Source: Aedoeadaptatus coxii
Lineage (GTDB): Bacteria; Bacillota; Clostridia; Tissierellales; Peptoniphilaceae
DNA: 64,000 nt
Strand: one strand, 5' to 3'
Assembly (NCBI RefSeq): GCF_903819215.1
Contig: NZ_CAIJCT010000007.1
Below, one piece after another: positions 48,090-56,132 of the stretch; positions within the stretch are counted from its first letter, which is position 1; each line of letters opens with the position of its first letter. The translations under genes and the position numbers were made by a program. Under the pieces are notes generated by a model. The model did not search any database, was not told the origin of the DNA, and saw nothing but the letters and a program-made list of their open reading frames with translations.

Positions 48090-49667
48090 ATGAAGAAAAT
48101 GAGATCAAAAGTATTGTTAGTCACCGCAGGCGCTTTGTGCCTTGCCAATGTAGGCGGATTCGTACAGGCGGCTCAAAATTCGGGAGGTATGCCCCCTGCC
48201 AAAATTACCCAAGGCAGCCACGCCCCTATGTCCCTTTTAGAATTTTGCGATGTCTCCTGGCCGGAAGCCGCATCCCCGGGAAAAGACATTCCTATTCGTT
48301 TTTCCATCGTAAACAACGGAGCGGCTCCGACTAAAAATATTTTGATTCGCGCCGAATCCCAGGACTTGGATGCCCTCGTGCCGAAATCGACGAGCACCGT
48401 CAATGCGCAGTATTTCGCGCCGAAACAAAAAGAAACCTATACCTTTAATTTCCGCCTTACATCCAATGCCAAAACAAAAAATTATCCCATTAAATTAACC
48501 GCTACTTACGTGGACGCTACTAATGGTGAAATACGCGAGTCCACCCAAATCGTGACCGTTATTTCCAGAGGCGGCAACGGTTCCGAAGTTTCCGATGCAG
48601 GCAGCTCCTCTCACTCCTCATTGGGAGGCGGATCCGGCATGGGCGGTTTTTCCGGCGGCGACGTGGGAGATCTCGGCCCCTCTCTCCCCGTTACGGGATC
48701 AGGCGGCGCGCCCTCGGGGCAACCTGCTACCGGCGCCAATACGCCGAAAATCGTCATCGACAGCTACACCATGGATCCTGAAACGGCAAAAGCCGGCGAA
48801 CCTTTTACCCTCTACTTCAAAATTTTCAACACCAATCGAAAAAAACAAGTGCGCAATATTCGCGTCGCTCTTTCAGCCGATGCCGCTGAACCTGTAAGTC
48901 TTCCTTCCGGATCGTCTTCCGGTGACGGAGCTGCCGCAGCCGCTGCAGCTGCTGCATCATCCGGCGGAGGCGATGGCGGCAGCGCCTTTATTCCCGTGGG
49001 AAGCAGCAATACCTTCCACATCGAATCCATTAAACCTCGCCACAGCGCCGAGAAAGAAATTACGTTGACCACTGCACCCGATACGGCGGCAAAAACCTAT
49101 TCCATTACCGCCACCTTCGAATATGAAGACGGCAACGGCAATCCCTATACGTCGACGGAAGTCATCGGTATTCCCGTGGTACAAAGCTCCGTATTGGAAC
49201 CCGGCGATTTAAAAGTGGATAAAGAAGGCTTCGTCGGCGAAGAAATGCCCTTGTCTTTTGAATTTTTCAACACGGGCAAATCCGTTCTGGCCAATGTCAT
49301 GGTGAAGCTGCGCGGCAACTTCGATGCCGATACCAATACCTACTTTGCAGGAAGCGTCGCACCTTCCAGCGCCGAAACCTACGACGTCAACATTACGCCG
49401 AGAGAAAAAGGCGAGCAAAAAGGCGAGATCGTCATTTCCTACGACGATTCTACGGGAAAACGTCAGGAATTTATTAAGCCTTTCGTCGTCAATGTCTCCG
49501 ACGGCGTAGGTAATGGAGACGAAGAAGACGAAAATGAAAACAAGCGCCCGGCATGGGCCATTCCCCTCGGTCTCTTCTCACTGGCGGCCATTGGCGGCGG
49601 CGTTGGATTTTACGTCTATAAAAAACGGAAACAAAAAGAGTCGAGCGACGAGGATTTGATGGTCTAA
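48090..49667 (+). CDS. Secreted, membrane-anchored COG1361/CARDB-like protein
   Basis: The 525-residue protein has a signal peptide (1-27, ending VQA-A), three beta-sandwich-like units and one C-terminal membrane segment ('WAIPLGLFSLAAIGGGVGFYVY', read in parts) with a short basic/acidic tail. The units begin near 'SLLEFCDVSWPEA', 'IVIDSYTMDPETA' and 'GDLKVDKEGFVGE', each with an N-x-G type core as in CARDB/COG1361 domains. Gly/Ser-rich linkers and a run of nine Ala (near residue 283) separate them. It sits between the ATPase and permease genes, so is likely a subunit or substrate-handling partner of the exporter. ATG 48090 follows AGGAG. Confidence 0.8.
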   Translation: MKKMRSKVLLVTAGALCLANVGGFVQAAQNSGGMPPAKITQGSHAPMSLLEFCDVSWPEAASPGKDIPIRFSIVNNGAAPTKNILIRAESQDLDALVPKSTSTVNAQYFAPKQKETYTFNFRLTSNAKTKNYPIKLTATYVDATNGEIRESTQIVTVISRGGNGSEVSDAGSSSHSSLGGGSGMGGFSGGDVGDLGPSLPVTGSGGAPSGQPATGANTPKIVIDSYTMDPETAKAGEPFTLYFKIFNTNRKKQVRNIRVALSADAAEPVSLPSGSSSGDGAAAAAAAAASSGGGDGGSAFIPVGSSNTFHIESIKPRHSAEKEITLTTAPDTAAKTYSITATFEYEDGNGNPYTSTEVIGIPVVQSSVLEPGDLKVDKEGFVGEEMPLSFEFFNTGKSVLANVMVKLRGNFDADTNTYFAGSVAPSSAETYDVNITPREKGEQKGEIVISYDDSTGKRQEFIKPFVVNVSDGVGNGDEEDENENKRPAWAIPLGLFSLAAIGGGVGFYVYKKRKQKESSDEDLMV

Positions 49668-50992
49668 TGAGCTTTAGAGATTTATTGGATATGGCGAGGC
49701 GCAATCTCCTCGCCAGAAAACTCCGTACAGGCCTTACCCTTCTCGGCGTAGTCATCGGATGTGTCTCCATTATTTTAATGATGAGCTTCGGCTACGGCAT
49801 TACGGAGAACAATCGCCGTATGATGGAAGGCTTCGGCGATGTTCTCAACATTCAGGTTTCGGAAAACAGTACACAACCCGGCGGAAAAAGTAAGAAGACG
49901 CCTAAAAAAATTACCGATCGCTCCATTCAGGATTTCAAAAAAATTCCCCACGTCATCGACGTTACGCCGGTCTATAACGCCACTATTTCGGCAAAGTACA
50001 GAAACTATACCGGTGACTTTTTGTCCATTACCGCCATGAACAAGGAAACCTACTCGACTTTAAATTGGCACACGGATAAAGGCAGCCTCTTTCACGGAAA
50101 CGGCGAGGGGCAACTCATATTCGGAAGTGAAATGGTCGATAGCTTTTACGATCCAAAGGTTACCGATACGGAAATGGACGCCGATAATAAAGACGACGCA
50201 CCTCCCCTGTTCGAGGCGGCGGGAAAAACATTAAGCGTAACCTCTTCCGATATGCCGGATATGGGGTTCGGCGGGCCGTCGGAAACGCCATCAACCAATG
50301 GCAAGTCGACGGATTTAAAAGTAGCGGGCGTCTTAAAAAAGACGAAAAAATCCCAATACGATAACGGCGCATTTATGACCATAGACGGTTATAAAAAATT
50401 GGCGGAGACCTTAAACCTTCCCGCGCCGGATAAGGGTAGCTACCCGACGGTACAAGTTCGCATCGACGATACGGAAAATGCAGAAGACGTTACCGATGCC
50501 ATTAAGGATTTAGGCTACGAACCTTCCGGTTTGCTGGAAGCCATTAAGAGCATGAATCGTGGCATGGCCATCGTCAACGCTATCTTCGCCGGCATAGGTT
50601 CCATTTCCTTTATCGTCGCCGCCATCGGTATCGCCAACACGATGATCATGTCCATTTACGAGCGCACAAAAGAAATCGGCGTCATGAAAGTTATCGGCGC
50701 CTCTATTCAGGATATTCAGAAACTCTTTTTAACGGAGGCGGCGCTTATCGGTTTTATAGGCGGCGTCATCGGCGTCACATTGAGTCTTATGATGAGCGCG
50801 GGATTTAACGCCATAGGCAATCGGTTTGCGCAAGCACAGGGTGCGGAAGAAGTGATTAAACTTTCCTACATCCCCTTCTGGCTTATTCTCGTCGCCCTCA
50901 TCTTCTCCACTTTGGTCGGCGTCGCCGCAGGCTATTTCCCGGCAAAACGCGCCATGAATCTTTCGGCATTGGACGCCATCCGAAGTGATTAA
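49667..50992 (+). CDS. MacB-like ABC transporter permease
   Basis: The 441-residue protein has one N-terminal membrane segment ('LTLLGVVIGCVSIILMMSF'), a large outside MacB_PCD-type domain (about 45-290), and three C-terminal membrane segments of the FtsX/MacB fold ending 'AAGYFPAKRAMNLSALDAI'. The conserved 'YERTKEIGVMKVIGAS' stretch contacts the ATPase. It works with the ATPase at 47344 to export or extract an unknown substrate by mechanotransmission. Its ATG overlaps the stop codon of the previous gene (TAATG). Confidence 0.92.
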   Translation: MSFRDLLDMARRNLLARKLRTGLTLLGVVIGCVSIILMMSFGYGITENNRRMMEGFGDVLNIQVSENSTQPGGKSKKTPKKITDRSIQDFKKIPHVIDVTPVYNATISAKYRNYTGDFLSITAMNKETYSTLNWHTDKGSLFHGNGEGQLIFGSEMVDSFYDPKVTDTEMDADNKDDAPPLFEAAGKTLSVTSSDMPDMGFGGPSETPSTNGKSTDLKVAGVLKKTKKSQYDNGAFMTIDGYKKLAETLNLPAPDKGSYPTVQVRIDDTENAEDVTDAIKDLGYEPSGLLEAIKSMNRGMAIVNAIFAGIGSISFIVAAIGIANTMIMSIYERTKEIGVMKVIGASIQDIQKLFLTEAALIGFIGGVIGVTLSLMMSAGFNAIGNRFAQAQGAEEVIKLSYIPFWLILVALIFSTLVGVAAGYFPAKRAMNLSALDAIRSD

Positions 50993-51023
50993 AATCCCTA
51001 TAGATTTCCTCTATGTAGCTACG

Positions 51024-51050
51024 TTTTACATTGTAAAATACAATGTAAAA
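51024..51050. promoter_or_regulatory. Long palindrome upstream of the rhodanese lipoprotein gene
   Basis: A perfect inverted repeat TTTTACATTGTA-AAA-TACAATGTAAAA (12-base arms). Each arm holds a 9-base near-palindrome TACA-T/A-TGTA. A second small hairpin CGGGA/TCCCG follows at 51052-51066. There is no T run on the plus strand, so a protein-binding operator is more likely than a terminator, but it could also end the upstream exporter operon. The regulator is unknown. Confidence 0.55.
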
Positions 51051-51130
51051 ACGGGAATTTATCCCGGATGAAGGTGAAATATTTGTTAAAATACTAGTAG
51101 TGTTATTTATAGTTCAAGGAGGAAATTTAA

Positions 51131-51907
51131 ATGAACAAAAAACTGAATATCGTGGCTCTTGCCCTCGTACTTTCCGCAGGTCTTACAGCTTGTGGTCCGA
51201 AAGCTGAAAATGCACCGGCAAACAATGCTGCACAAAACAACGCTGCTGCAAACGCAAACGCTAATGCAGACAAGGAAAAAGCACCTGCAGCTGAAGTCGG
51301 CGAAATGAAGGGTGAAGAACTCGACAAAATTATGGAAGATAACAAGGCGAAAGAAAATGTCACCGTTATCGACGTTCGCAGCCCCGAAGAATACAACGAA
51401 GGCCACGTTAAATATGCTATTAACATGCCCCTCGATACTTTTGAACAAGATCTTTCTAAAATTGAAGATTTAAAAGATGCTGAAGTTATTACCATTTGCA
51501 ACTCCGGCAAGAAGAGCGGCGAAGCTGCTAAGATCTTAGTAGACAACGGCTTCAAAAACGTTAAAAACGCAGAAGGCGTTAAGAAATTCGACTACACGAC
51601 CATGACGAAAGTTACCAACGTTCGCGGCGCTGAATTCGTTGAACTTGCTAAATCCGGCAAATACACCATCATCGACGCTCGTGACGCTAAAGATTTCGAA
51701 AAGAGCCACGTAGACGGCGCTATCAATGTTTTAGTCGACGAATTCGACGCAAAATACAGCGAACTTCCCACCGACAAACCGTTCTTAACCTACTGCTACT
51801 CCGGCAACCGCTCCTGGGAAATTGCTTCCAAGTTAACTGAAAAAGGTCACGAAGCAACCAACTCTTTGGACGGTACCAAAGAATTTGACGGCTTTGAATT
51901 AAAGTAA
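51131..51907 (+). CDS. Double-rhodanese lipoprotein
   Basis: The 258-residue protein has a lipoprotein signal (lipobox LTAC, Cys21), an Ala/Asn-rich linker (about 25-50) and two rhodanese domains. The first has 'VIDVRSPEEYNEGHV' and active loop CNSGKKS; the second has 'IIDARDAKDFEKSHV' and active loop CYSGNRS. Both catalytic cysteines are present, so both may carry persulfide. It would act outside the membrane in sulfur (or selenium) transfer or thiol sensing. ATG 51131 follows AAGGAGG. Its codon use (GCT, GTT, AAC rich, like rpsD) hints at high expression. A terminator follows. Confidence 0.9.
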   Translation: MNKKLNIVALALVLSAGLTACGPKAENAPANNAAQNNAAANANANADKEKAPAAEVGEMKGEELDKIMEDNKAKENVTVIDVRSPEEYNEGHVKYAINMPLDTFEQDLSKIEDLKDAEVITICNSGKKSGEAAKILVDNGFKNVKNAEGVKKFDYTTMTKVTNVRGAEFVELAKSGKYTIIDARDAKDFEKSHVDGAINVLVDEFDAKYSELPTDKPFLTYCYSGNRSWEIASKLTEKGHEATNSLDGTKEFDGFELK

Positions 51908-51910
51908 ATT

Positions 51911-51945
51911 AAAAAGTGCCTTGTCAAATGACAAGGCCTTTTTTC
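51911..51945 (+). terminator. Terminator of the rhodanese gene
   Basis: GCCTTGTC/GACAAGGC with loop AAAT, followed by CTTTTTTC. It separates the rhodanese gene from the operon that follows, although read-through is possible because no strong promoter is seen before the next start. Confidence 0.85.
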
Positions 51946-51959
51946 TTGTGGAGACTTTT

Positions 51960-52691
51960 ATGAATACCATTATCTTTTTCTCCCGCACGCCGGAGCCCGG
52001 CCACGGAAAGACGAGGCTCCGCAAAGACGTTCCCGACGAAAAAGTCGATGCCATTGCCGCCTATCTCTACGAAAAAATGTATGGTACTTTGGCGAACACC
52101 CCTTTTCGCCTCGTCATCCATTACGACGGCAAGGTTCCCGCAAAAGATGTGCCTTCCTCTTTGCAGGAAGGACGTGATCTCGGGGATAAAATGGCACGCT
52201 CCCTCCAGCGGGAATTACCCCATGGCCCTGCCCTTTTAATCGGCTCGGATTTAATGGGCGTCGACGAAGATTACATTGCAGATACTTTCCGCGCTTTGGA
52301 AAAAAAAGACATCGTCTTGGGTCCTGCCCGCGACGGCGGCTACGGACTCGTCGGCATGAAGCGCTTCGCAGATATTTTTTCGGGGATCACATACAGCCAA
52401 GGGGATGTACTGGAAAACACCGTAAAAAAAGTGAATGCCCAAGGCAAATCCGTCGCCCTTCTCGACACCATTCGCGACATCGACGATATTAGCGACCTTG
52501 CCGCGGAAGTTTTGGAATGCCCCATTGCATCTTTTTCGGAAAATGAAACGTGTTTTCTGTTTTGCAGCGACGACGGAAAAGAGTTAAAGGTATTTAAAAG
52601 AGATCCTAACAATACATCGGGACTACTTAACCCGACAATTATGATGCCATTCTTTCATTTCATTTCTAATAACGTAAAGGAGACATTATGA
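51960..52691 (+). CDS. TIGR04282/DUF2064 family glycosyltransferase-like protein
   Basis: The 243-residue protein opens with 'IIFFSRTPEPGHGKTRL', the nucleotide-binding start of the TIGR04282 family, and has 'LIGSDLMGVDEDYI' and 'LGPARDGGYGLVGMKR', matching its sugar-nucleotide-transferase-like motifs. The family is labelled arsenosugar biosynthesis from some gene clusters, but occurs widely without arsenic genes; the substrate is unknown. The start is ATG 51960 after GTGGAG. First gene of a six-gene operon; its stop overlaps the next ATG by 4 bases. Confidence 0.85.
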   Translation: MNTIIFFSRTPEPGHGKTRLRKDVPDEKVDAIAAYLYEKMYGTLANTPFRLVIHYDGKVPAKDVPSSLQEGRDLGDKMARSLQRELPHGPALLIGSDLMGVDEDYIADTFRALEKKDIVLGPARDGGYGLVGMKRFADIFSGITYSQGDVLENTVKKVNAQGKSVALLDTIRDIDDISDLAAEVLECPIASFSENETCFLFCSDDGKELKVFKRDPNNTSGLLNPTIMMPFFHFISNNVKETL

Positions 52692-53386
52692 AAATAAACA
52701 AAAAGATCATAACAATAGGCATAATTATCGCCTGTTTACTCGTCTATTTCTTCGTTCCCTCGGTAAATCAGGGAATTAACCGCGCCATACGCGTCCTCAC
52801 AACCGAAGGCATCGACGGTATCGCCGCCTACATTCGCAGCTTCGGCGTCTACGCCGTCATCGTATCCTTCCTCCTAATGGTCCTCCAATCCATTATTTCG
52901 CCGATCCCCGCATTTTTTATTACCCTGGCAAACTCCGCCATTTTCGGCTGGGTTAACGGCGCCATTCTCTCTTGGTCTTCCGCCATGGCAGGTGCCGCAC
53001 TTTGCTTTTATATTTCCAGAATTTTAGGGCGGGACGTCGCCGAAAAATTTACCGGCAAAGGCATGCTCGAAACCGTAGATAAATTTTTCGAAAACTACGG
53101 GAAATACGCCATCTTAATCGCCCGCCTCCTCCCCTTTATGAGTTTCGACTTGGTTAGCTACGCCGCCGGTTTAACGGGCATGAGCTTCCTCGCATTTTTC
53201 GTCGCCACAGGCCTCGGTCAACTTCCGGCGACCATCGTCTATTCCTATGTAGGCGGTACCCTTACAGGCGGCGCACAAAAACTAATGATGGGCTTGCTTA
53301 TTCTATTTGCCCTCTCCATTGCCATTTTTGTAGGCAAGAAGGTTTACAATGACAGACGTAACAAAAAAGCAAACCAAATGGATTAA
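52688..53386 (+). CDS. TVP38/TMEM64 family membrane protein, first copy
   Basis: The 232-residue protein has about five to six membrane segments and the SNARE-associated (VTT/DedA-like) core 'ISPIPAFFITLANSAIFGWV' with 'ARLLPFMSFDLVSYAAGLTG', including re-entrant-type glycine/proline-rich loops. VTT-domain proteins are thought to move lipids across membranes. ATG 52688 follows AAAGGAG. It overlaps both neighbours. Confidence 0.88.
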   Translation: MKINKKIITIGIIIACLLVYFFVPSVNQGINRAIRVLTTEGIDGIAAYIRSFGVYAVIVSFLLMVLQSIISPIPAFFITLANSAIFGWVNGAILSWSSAMAGAALCFYISRILGRDVAEKFTGKGMLETVDKFFENYGKYAILIARLLPFMSFDLVSYAAGLTGMSFLAFFVATGLGQLPATIVYSYVGGTLTGGAQKLMMGLLILFALSIAIFVGKKVYNDRRNKKANQMD

Positions 53387-54026
53387 AATTCTTACGGCTA
53401 TACTTTTGGCGGCAATCTTTTTTGTCGCCTTTAAGTATATTAAGGACTATTTTACGGAAGAACGGATTCAATCGATTTTAAACGACGCCGGACTTTGGGC
53501 GCCTGCCATTTACATCTTGCTTTGGGCGACGCTTCCTATTTTTCTATTTCCCGTTCCCCTTCTCGTCGTACCCAGCGGCTATATTTTCGGAACGACCATG
53601 GGCGTCGTCTATACGCTTATCGGCTGTGCGGTGAATATTGTCATAATGTATTACCTTGCGGCGAAACTGGCGCGGAAACCGATTAGCGAATTGGTGGAAA
53701 AAAAGAGCAACGATAAAATCAAGAAGATTTTCTTTCATCCCTCGGGCACGAGTCAAGGCGTATTTTTTATCTTCCGATTGATTCCCCTGGTCTCTTACAA
53801 TCTCATTAACTACATGGCGGGTATTTTACAGATTCAATTCCTGCCCTACTTTGTGTTAAGTTTAGTGGGCATTACGCCGGGGATCTTCGCCTTTATTTAT
53901 TTAGGAGAGCAAATCCACGATCCGAGCACACCGGAATTTAAGCTGGCGATTTTCTTCCTCTTACTTTTAACGGCGCTATCCCTCATTCTCCTGAAGATTT
54001 ATAATAAGAGGCATCGGAATGATTAG
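53349..54026 (+). CDS. TVP38/TMEM64 family membrane protein, second copy
   Basis: The 225-residue protein shows the same fold as the preceding one ('LFPVPLLVVPSGYIFGTTMG', 'FRLIPLVSYNLINYMAGI'), so the two are tandem paralogues that may form a heteromer. ATG 53349 follows AGAAGG and lies 38 bases inside the first copy; it overlaps the next gene by 8 bases. Confidence 0.88.
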   Translation: MTDVTKKQTKWIKILTAILLAAIFFVAFKYIKDYFTEERIQSILNDAGLWAPAIYILLWATLPIFLFPVPLLVVPSGYIFGTTMGVVYTLIGCAVNIVIMYYLAAKLARKPISELVEKKSNDKIKKIFFHPSGTSQGVFFIFRLIPLVSYNLINYMAGILQIQFLPYFVLSLVGITPGIFAFIYLGEQIHDPSTPEFKLAIFFLLLLTALSLILLKIYNKRHRND

Positions 54027-54666
54027 TATCATCATCCCCTGTTACAACGAAATCGAAAACATTGATCGACTGCAAAAAGCCTTAGATGCTCTGGAGGGCG
54101 AAAGGGAAATTCTCTTTACCGACGGCGGCTCCACCGACGGAAGTTTTGAGCGCATTCGCTACCCTAAGATCCAAAAGGCGAAGGGCCGCGGCGCACAAAT
54201 GGATGTGGCCGCAGAACAGACAAAAGGGGATATACTTTGGTTTTTGCACGGAGACACCTTCCCCGAAAAAACCGCTCTAAGATCCATCGAAGAGAGCCGG
54301 GCGGAGTGGGGCTGTTTCAAGCTGCGCTTCCGCTCGAAGAAAGCCATGATGCGCATCGTCGCTTTTAATTCCGATAACCGCGTGCGCTTTCGCCACATCG
54401 CTTTCGGTGATCAGGGTATTTTTATTCGCCGTAAGCTTTACGACGACATCGGCGGCTTTCGCCATATTCCTCTTATGGAGGATTACGATCTTTCCATTCG
54501 ATTAAAAGAAAAAGGCTACAAGCCCGCTCTTTTAAAAGACACTCTCTTTACAGACGCCAGACGCTTTGAAGAGAACGGCATTTGGCACACGATTATTCAT
54601 ATGCAACGCTTGCAACGCGCCTTCCGCAAAGGCGTGGATCCTGCGATTTTAGCGAAAGAATATTAA
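54019..54666 (+). CDS. TIGR04283 family GT2 glycosyltransferase
   Basis: The 215-residue protein has a GT2 fold: 'ISIIIPCYNEIENIDRL' at the N-terminus, 'FTDGGSTDGS', the short DxD-like 'FLHGDTFP', and 'MEDYDLSIRLKEKGYKP'. TIGR04283 proteins pair with TIGR04282 in the so-called arsenosugar gene pair. It probably transfers a sugar to a lipid or small acceptor at the membrane. It overlaps the second TVP38 gene by 8 bases. Confidence 0.88.
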   Translation: MISIIIPCYNEIENIDRLQKALDALEGEREILFTDGGSTDGSFERIRYPKIQKAKGRGAQMDVAAEQTKGDILWFLHGDTFPEKTALRSIEESRAEWGCFKLRFRSKKAMMRIVAFNSDNRVRFRHIAFGDQGIFIRRKLYDDIGGFRHIPLMEDYDLSIRLKEKGYKPALLKDTLFTDARRFEENGIWHTIIHMQRLQRAFRKGVDPAILAKEY

Positions 54667-54681
54667 GGAAAGGAGTTCATT

Positions 54682-55626
54682 ATGATCTCATACGCATTGG
54701 ATTCCTGCATCCACTGCGGCAAATGCAAAAAGGTCTGCCCTTTTTTAGCACACTACGATATGGACCTGTCCGAATTTGCCACGCGGCCCGAACTGAAAGG
54801 GGAATGTTACCTCTGCGATAATTGCAAACGCACTTGTCCCAAGAATATTTCGGGGCGCAGTATCGCCATGGAACACAGAAAAAACAAACCCCTCCCGAGC
54901 CTTAAAGTTCGTCTGCAAAAAAATCCCTATCTTCTGCGCAATGTTCAGAAAAAAAACACGAAGAGTCTGCTCTATCTCGGCTGCAACTACCCCGGGCAGT
55001 TTCCGGAAACTTGCAAAAAGCTTGTTGGGATTTGCAGAGAAGACGGAATTGATTTTTCCGTCGACTGTTGCAAAAAACCGGTAGCTCAAACGGGAGTCGA
55101 ACTTTCAAACGATTCTATTTTCGATCACGTAAAGGATCGTGGCATCGAGCGCCTTATTTGCTGCTGCCCCAATTGCTACAATATGATGAAAGGGCGGAGC
55201 GACATCGAGGTTATCTCCATCTTTGAGTATTTACACGAGCGCGGGCTTTTAAACGAACTGCCCCAAGAAAATATCCCTCTCTATATTCCCTGCGGGGATC
55301 GGGAACATCTGGAGTTTTTTAAATACATCGAGCCCCATTTAAAAAGCTATCACAAGGAATACAATAAAATTCACTGCTGTGGCCTCGGCGGTGGCGGAAA
55401 ACATACTCCTGAAGTAGCGGAAGAAGTAGAGAAAAAGTTCCAAGACCTCCACGAAACCTACGGCGAAATCTGGACTTATTGCGCCAGCTGCTCCATCGCC
55501 TTTCAGCGATACAACATGGATCACATCGTCAATATCCTCTCCGCTTTCTTAGGTGTAAACGAGGCGCCGTCTACAGAGTACATGAAAAATGTACTGGCCT
55601 TTAGGAGGCTTCCCCATGACATCTAA
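54682..55626 (+). CDS. 4Fe-4S and CCG-domain redox protein, HdrB/GlpC-like
   Basis: The 314-residue protein has two 4Fe-4S motifs (Cys9/12/15/19 and Cys42/45/48/52) followed by two CCG-type modules. The first has 'LGCNYPG', 'DCCKKP' and 'CCCPNCYN'; the second has 'IPCGDRE', 'CCGLGGGG' and 'YCASCS'. This is the layout of HdrCB, GlpC and similar subunits that pass electrons or reduce disulfides at a noncubane cluster. ATG 54682 follows AAAGGAG. It lies 15 bases after the GT2 gene and overlaps the next gene by 11 bases. Confidence 0.88.
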   Translation: MISYALDSCIHCGKCKKVCPFLAHYDMDLSEFATRPELKGECYLCDNCKRTCPKNISGRSIAMEHRKNKPLPSLKVRLQKNPYLLRNVQKKNTKSLLYLGCNYPGQFPETCKKLVGICREDGIDFSVDCCKKPVAQTGVELSNDSIFDHVKDRGIERLICCCPNCYNMMKGRSDIEVISIFEYLHERGLLNELPQENIPLYIPCGDREHLEFFKYIEPHLKSYHKEYNKIHCCGLGGGGKHTPEVAEEVEKKFQDLHETYGEIWTYCASCSIAFQRYNMDHIVNILSAFLGVNEAPSTEYMKNVLAFRRLPHDI

Positions 55627-56005
55627 AGAAAAAAACTGCGCGCAAAACGTACTGGGTGCTTTCGGAAAAGAATTCGGTTTGAGCGAGGACATTACCGACC
55701 GCATGGCCGCTCCCTTCGGCGGCGGAAGATACAGCGGCGAAACCTGCGGTTGCGTTAGCGCCGCCACCATGGTGCTCGGTCTGAAATACGGCGACGATGA
55801 AACACGTTTAAGCGAAAAAGTCGCTTCCTTCGATAAAGCCTTTAAAGAAAAACATCGCTCCACACAGTGCAGAGATATTTTAGGCTACGACTTTTCCAAA
55901 CCCGGCGAACTCGCGAAAGCTTACGAAAGCGGCTCCATTGCCGAAAATTGCCCAAAATGTGTTTCCGACAGCATCGCCATTTTACAGAAATTACTGGATT
56001 CATAA
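55616..56005 (+). CDS. C_GCAxxG_C_C family redox protein
   Basis: The 129-residue protein begins MTSKEKNCAQNVLGAFG and carries the family cysteines: Cys8, 'ETCGCVSAATMVLG', 'STQCRDILGYD' and 'ENCPKCV'. The family is thought to bind a redox cofactor or metal cluster; its reaction is unknown. The start is ATG 55616 with AGGAGG 7 bases upstream; a longer frame from 55589 lacks a site. It is the last gene of the operon. Confidence 0.88.
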   Translation: MTSKEKNCAQNVLGAFGKEFGLSEDITDRMAAPFGGGRYSGETCGCVSAATMVLGLKYGDDETRLSEKVASFDKAFKEKHRSTQCRDILGYDFSKPGELAKAYESGSIAENCPKCVSDSIAILQKLLDS

Positions 56006-56065
56006 CCTCACCAGTATTAAAATTTCCCTTTGAATCCGGTGAAGTATTTCCTTCGAATCCAAGCA

Positions 56066-56097
56066 AATAAAAAATAACCCCCGTTTCCGGAGGTTAT
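56066..56097 (-). terminator. Terminator of the leftward transketolase/FMN-lipoprotein operon
   Basis: On the minus strand, ATAACCTCC pairs with GGGGGTTAT (one G-U pair) around GGAAAC, followed by TTTTTTATTT. It lies 28 bases past the FMN-binding gene. Confidence 0.85.
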
Positions 56098-56101
56098 CTC
56101 G

Positions 56102-56132
56102 AGCTCACCCTCAGGGTGGGCTTTTTATTTTG
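56102..56132 (+). terminator. Terminator of the rightward glycosyltransferase/redox operon
   Basis: A 9-pair stem AGCTCACCC/GGGTGGGCT with loop TCA, followed by TTTTATTTT. It sits next to the opposing terminator. Confidence 0.8.

Noticed and set aside
51131..56005. Direct assignment of the cluster to arsenosugar biosynthesis
   Set aside because: The key enzymes ArsM and ArsS are not present, so the family label alone does not justify the pathway.
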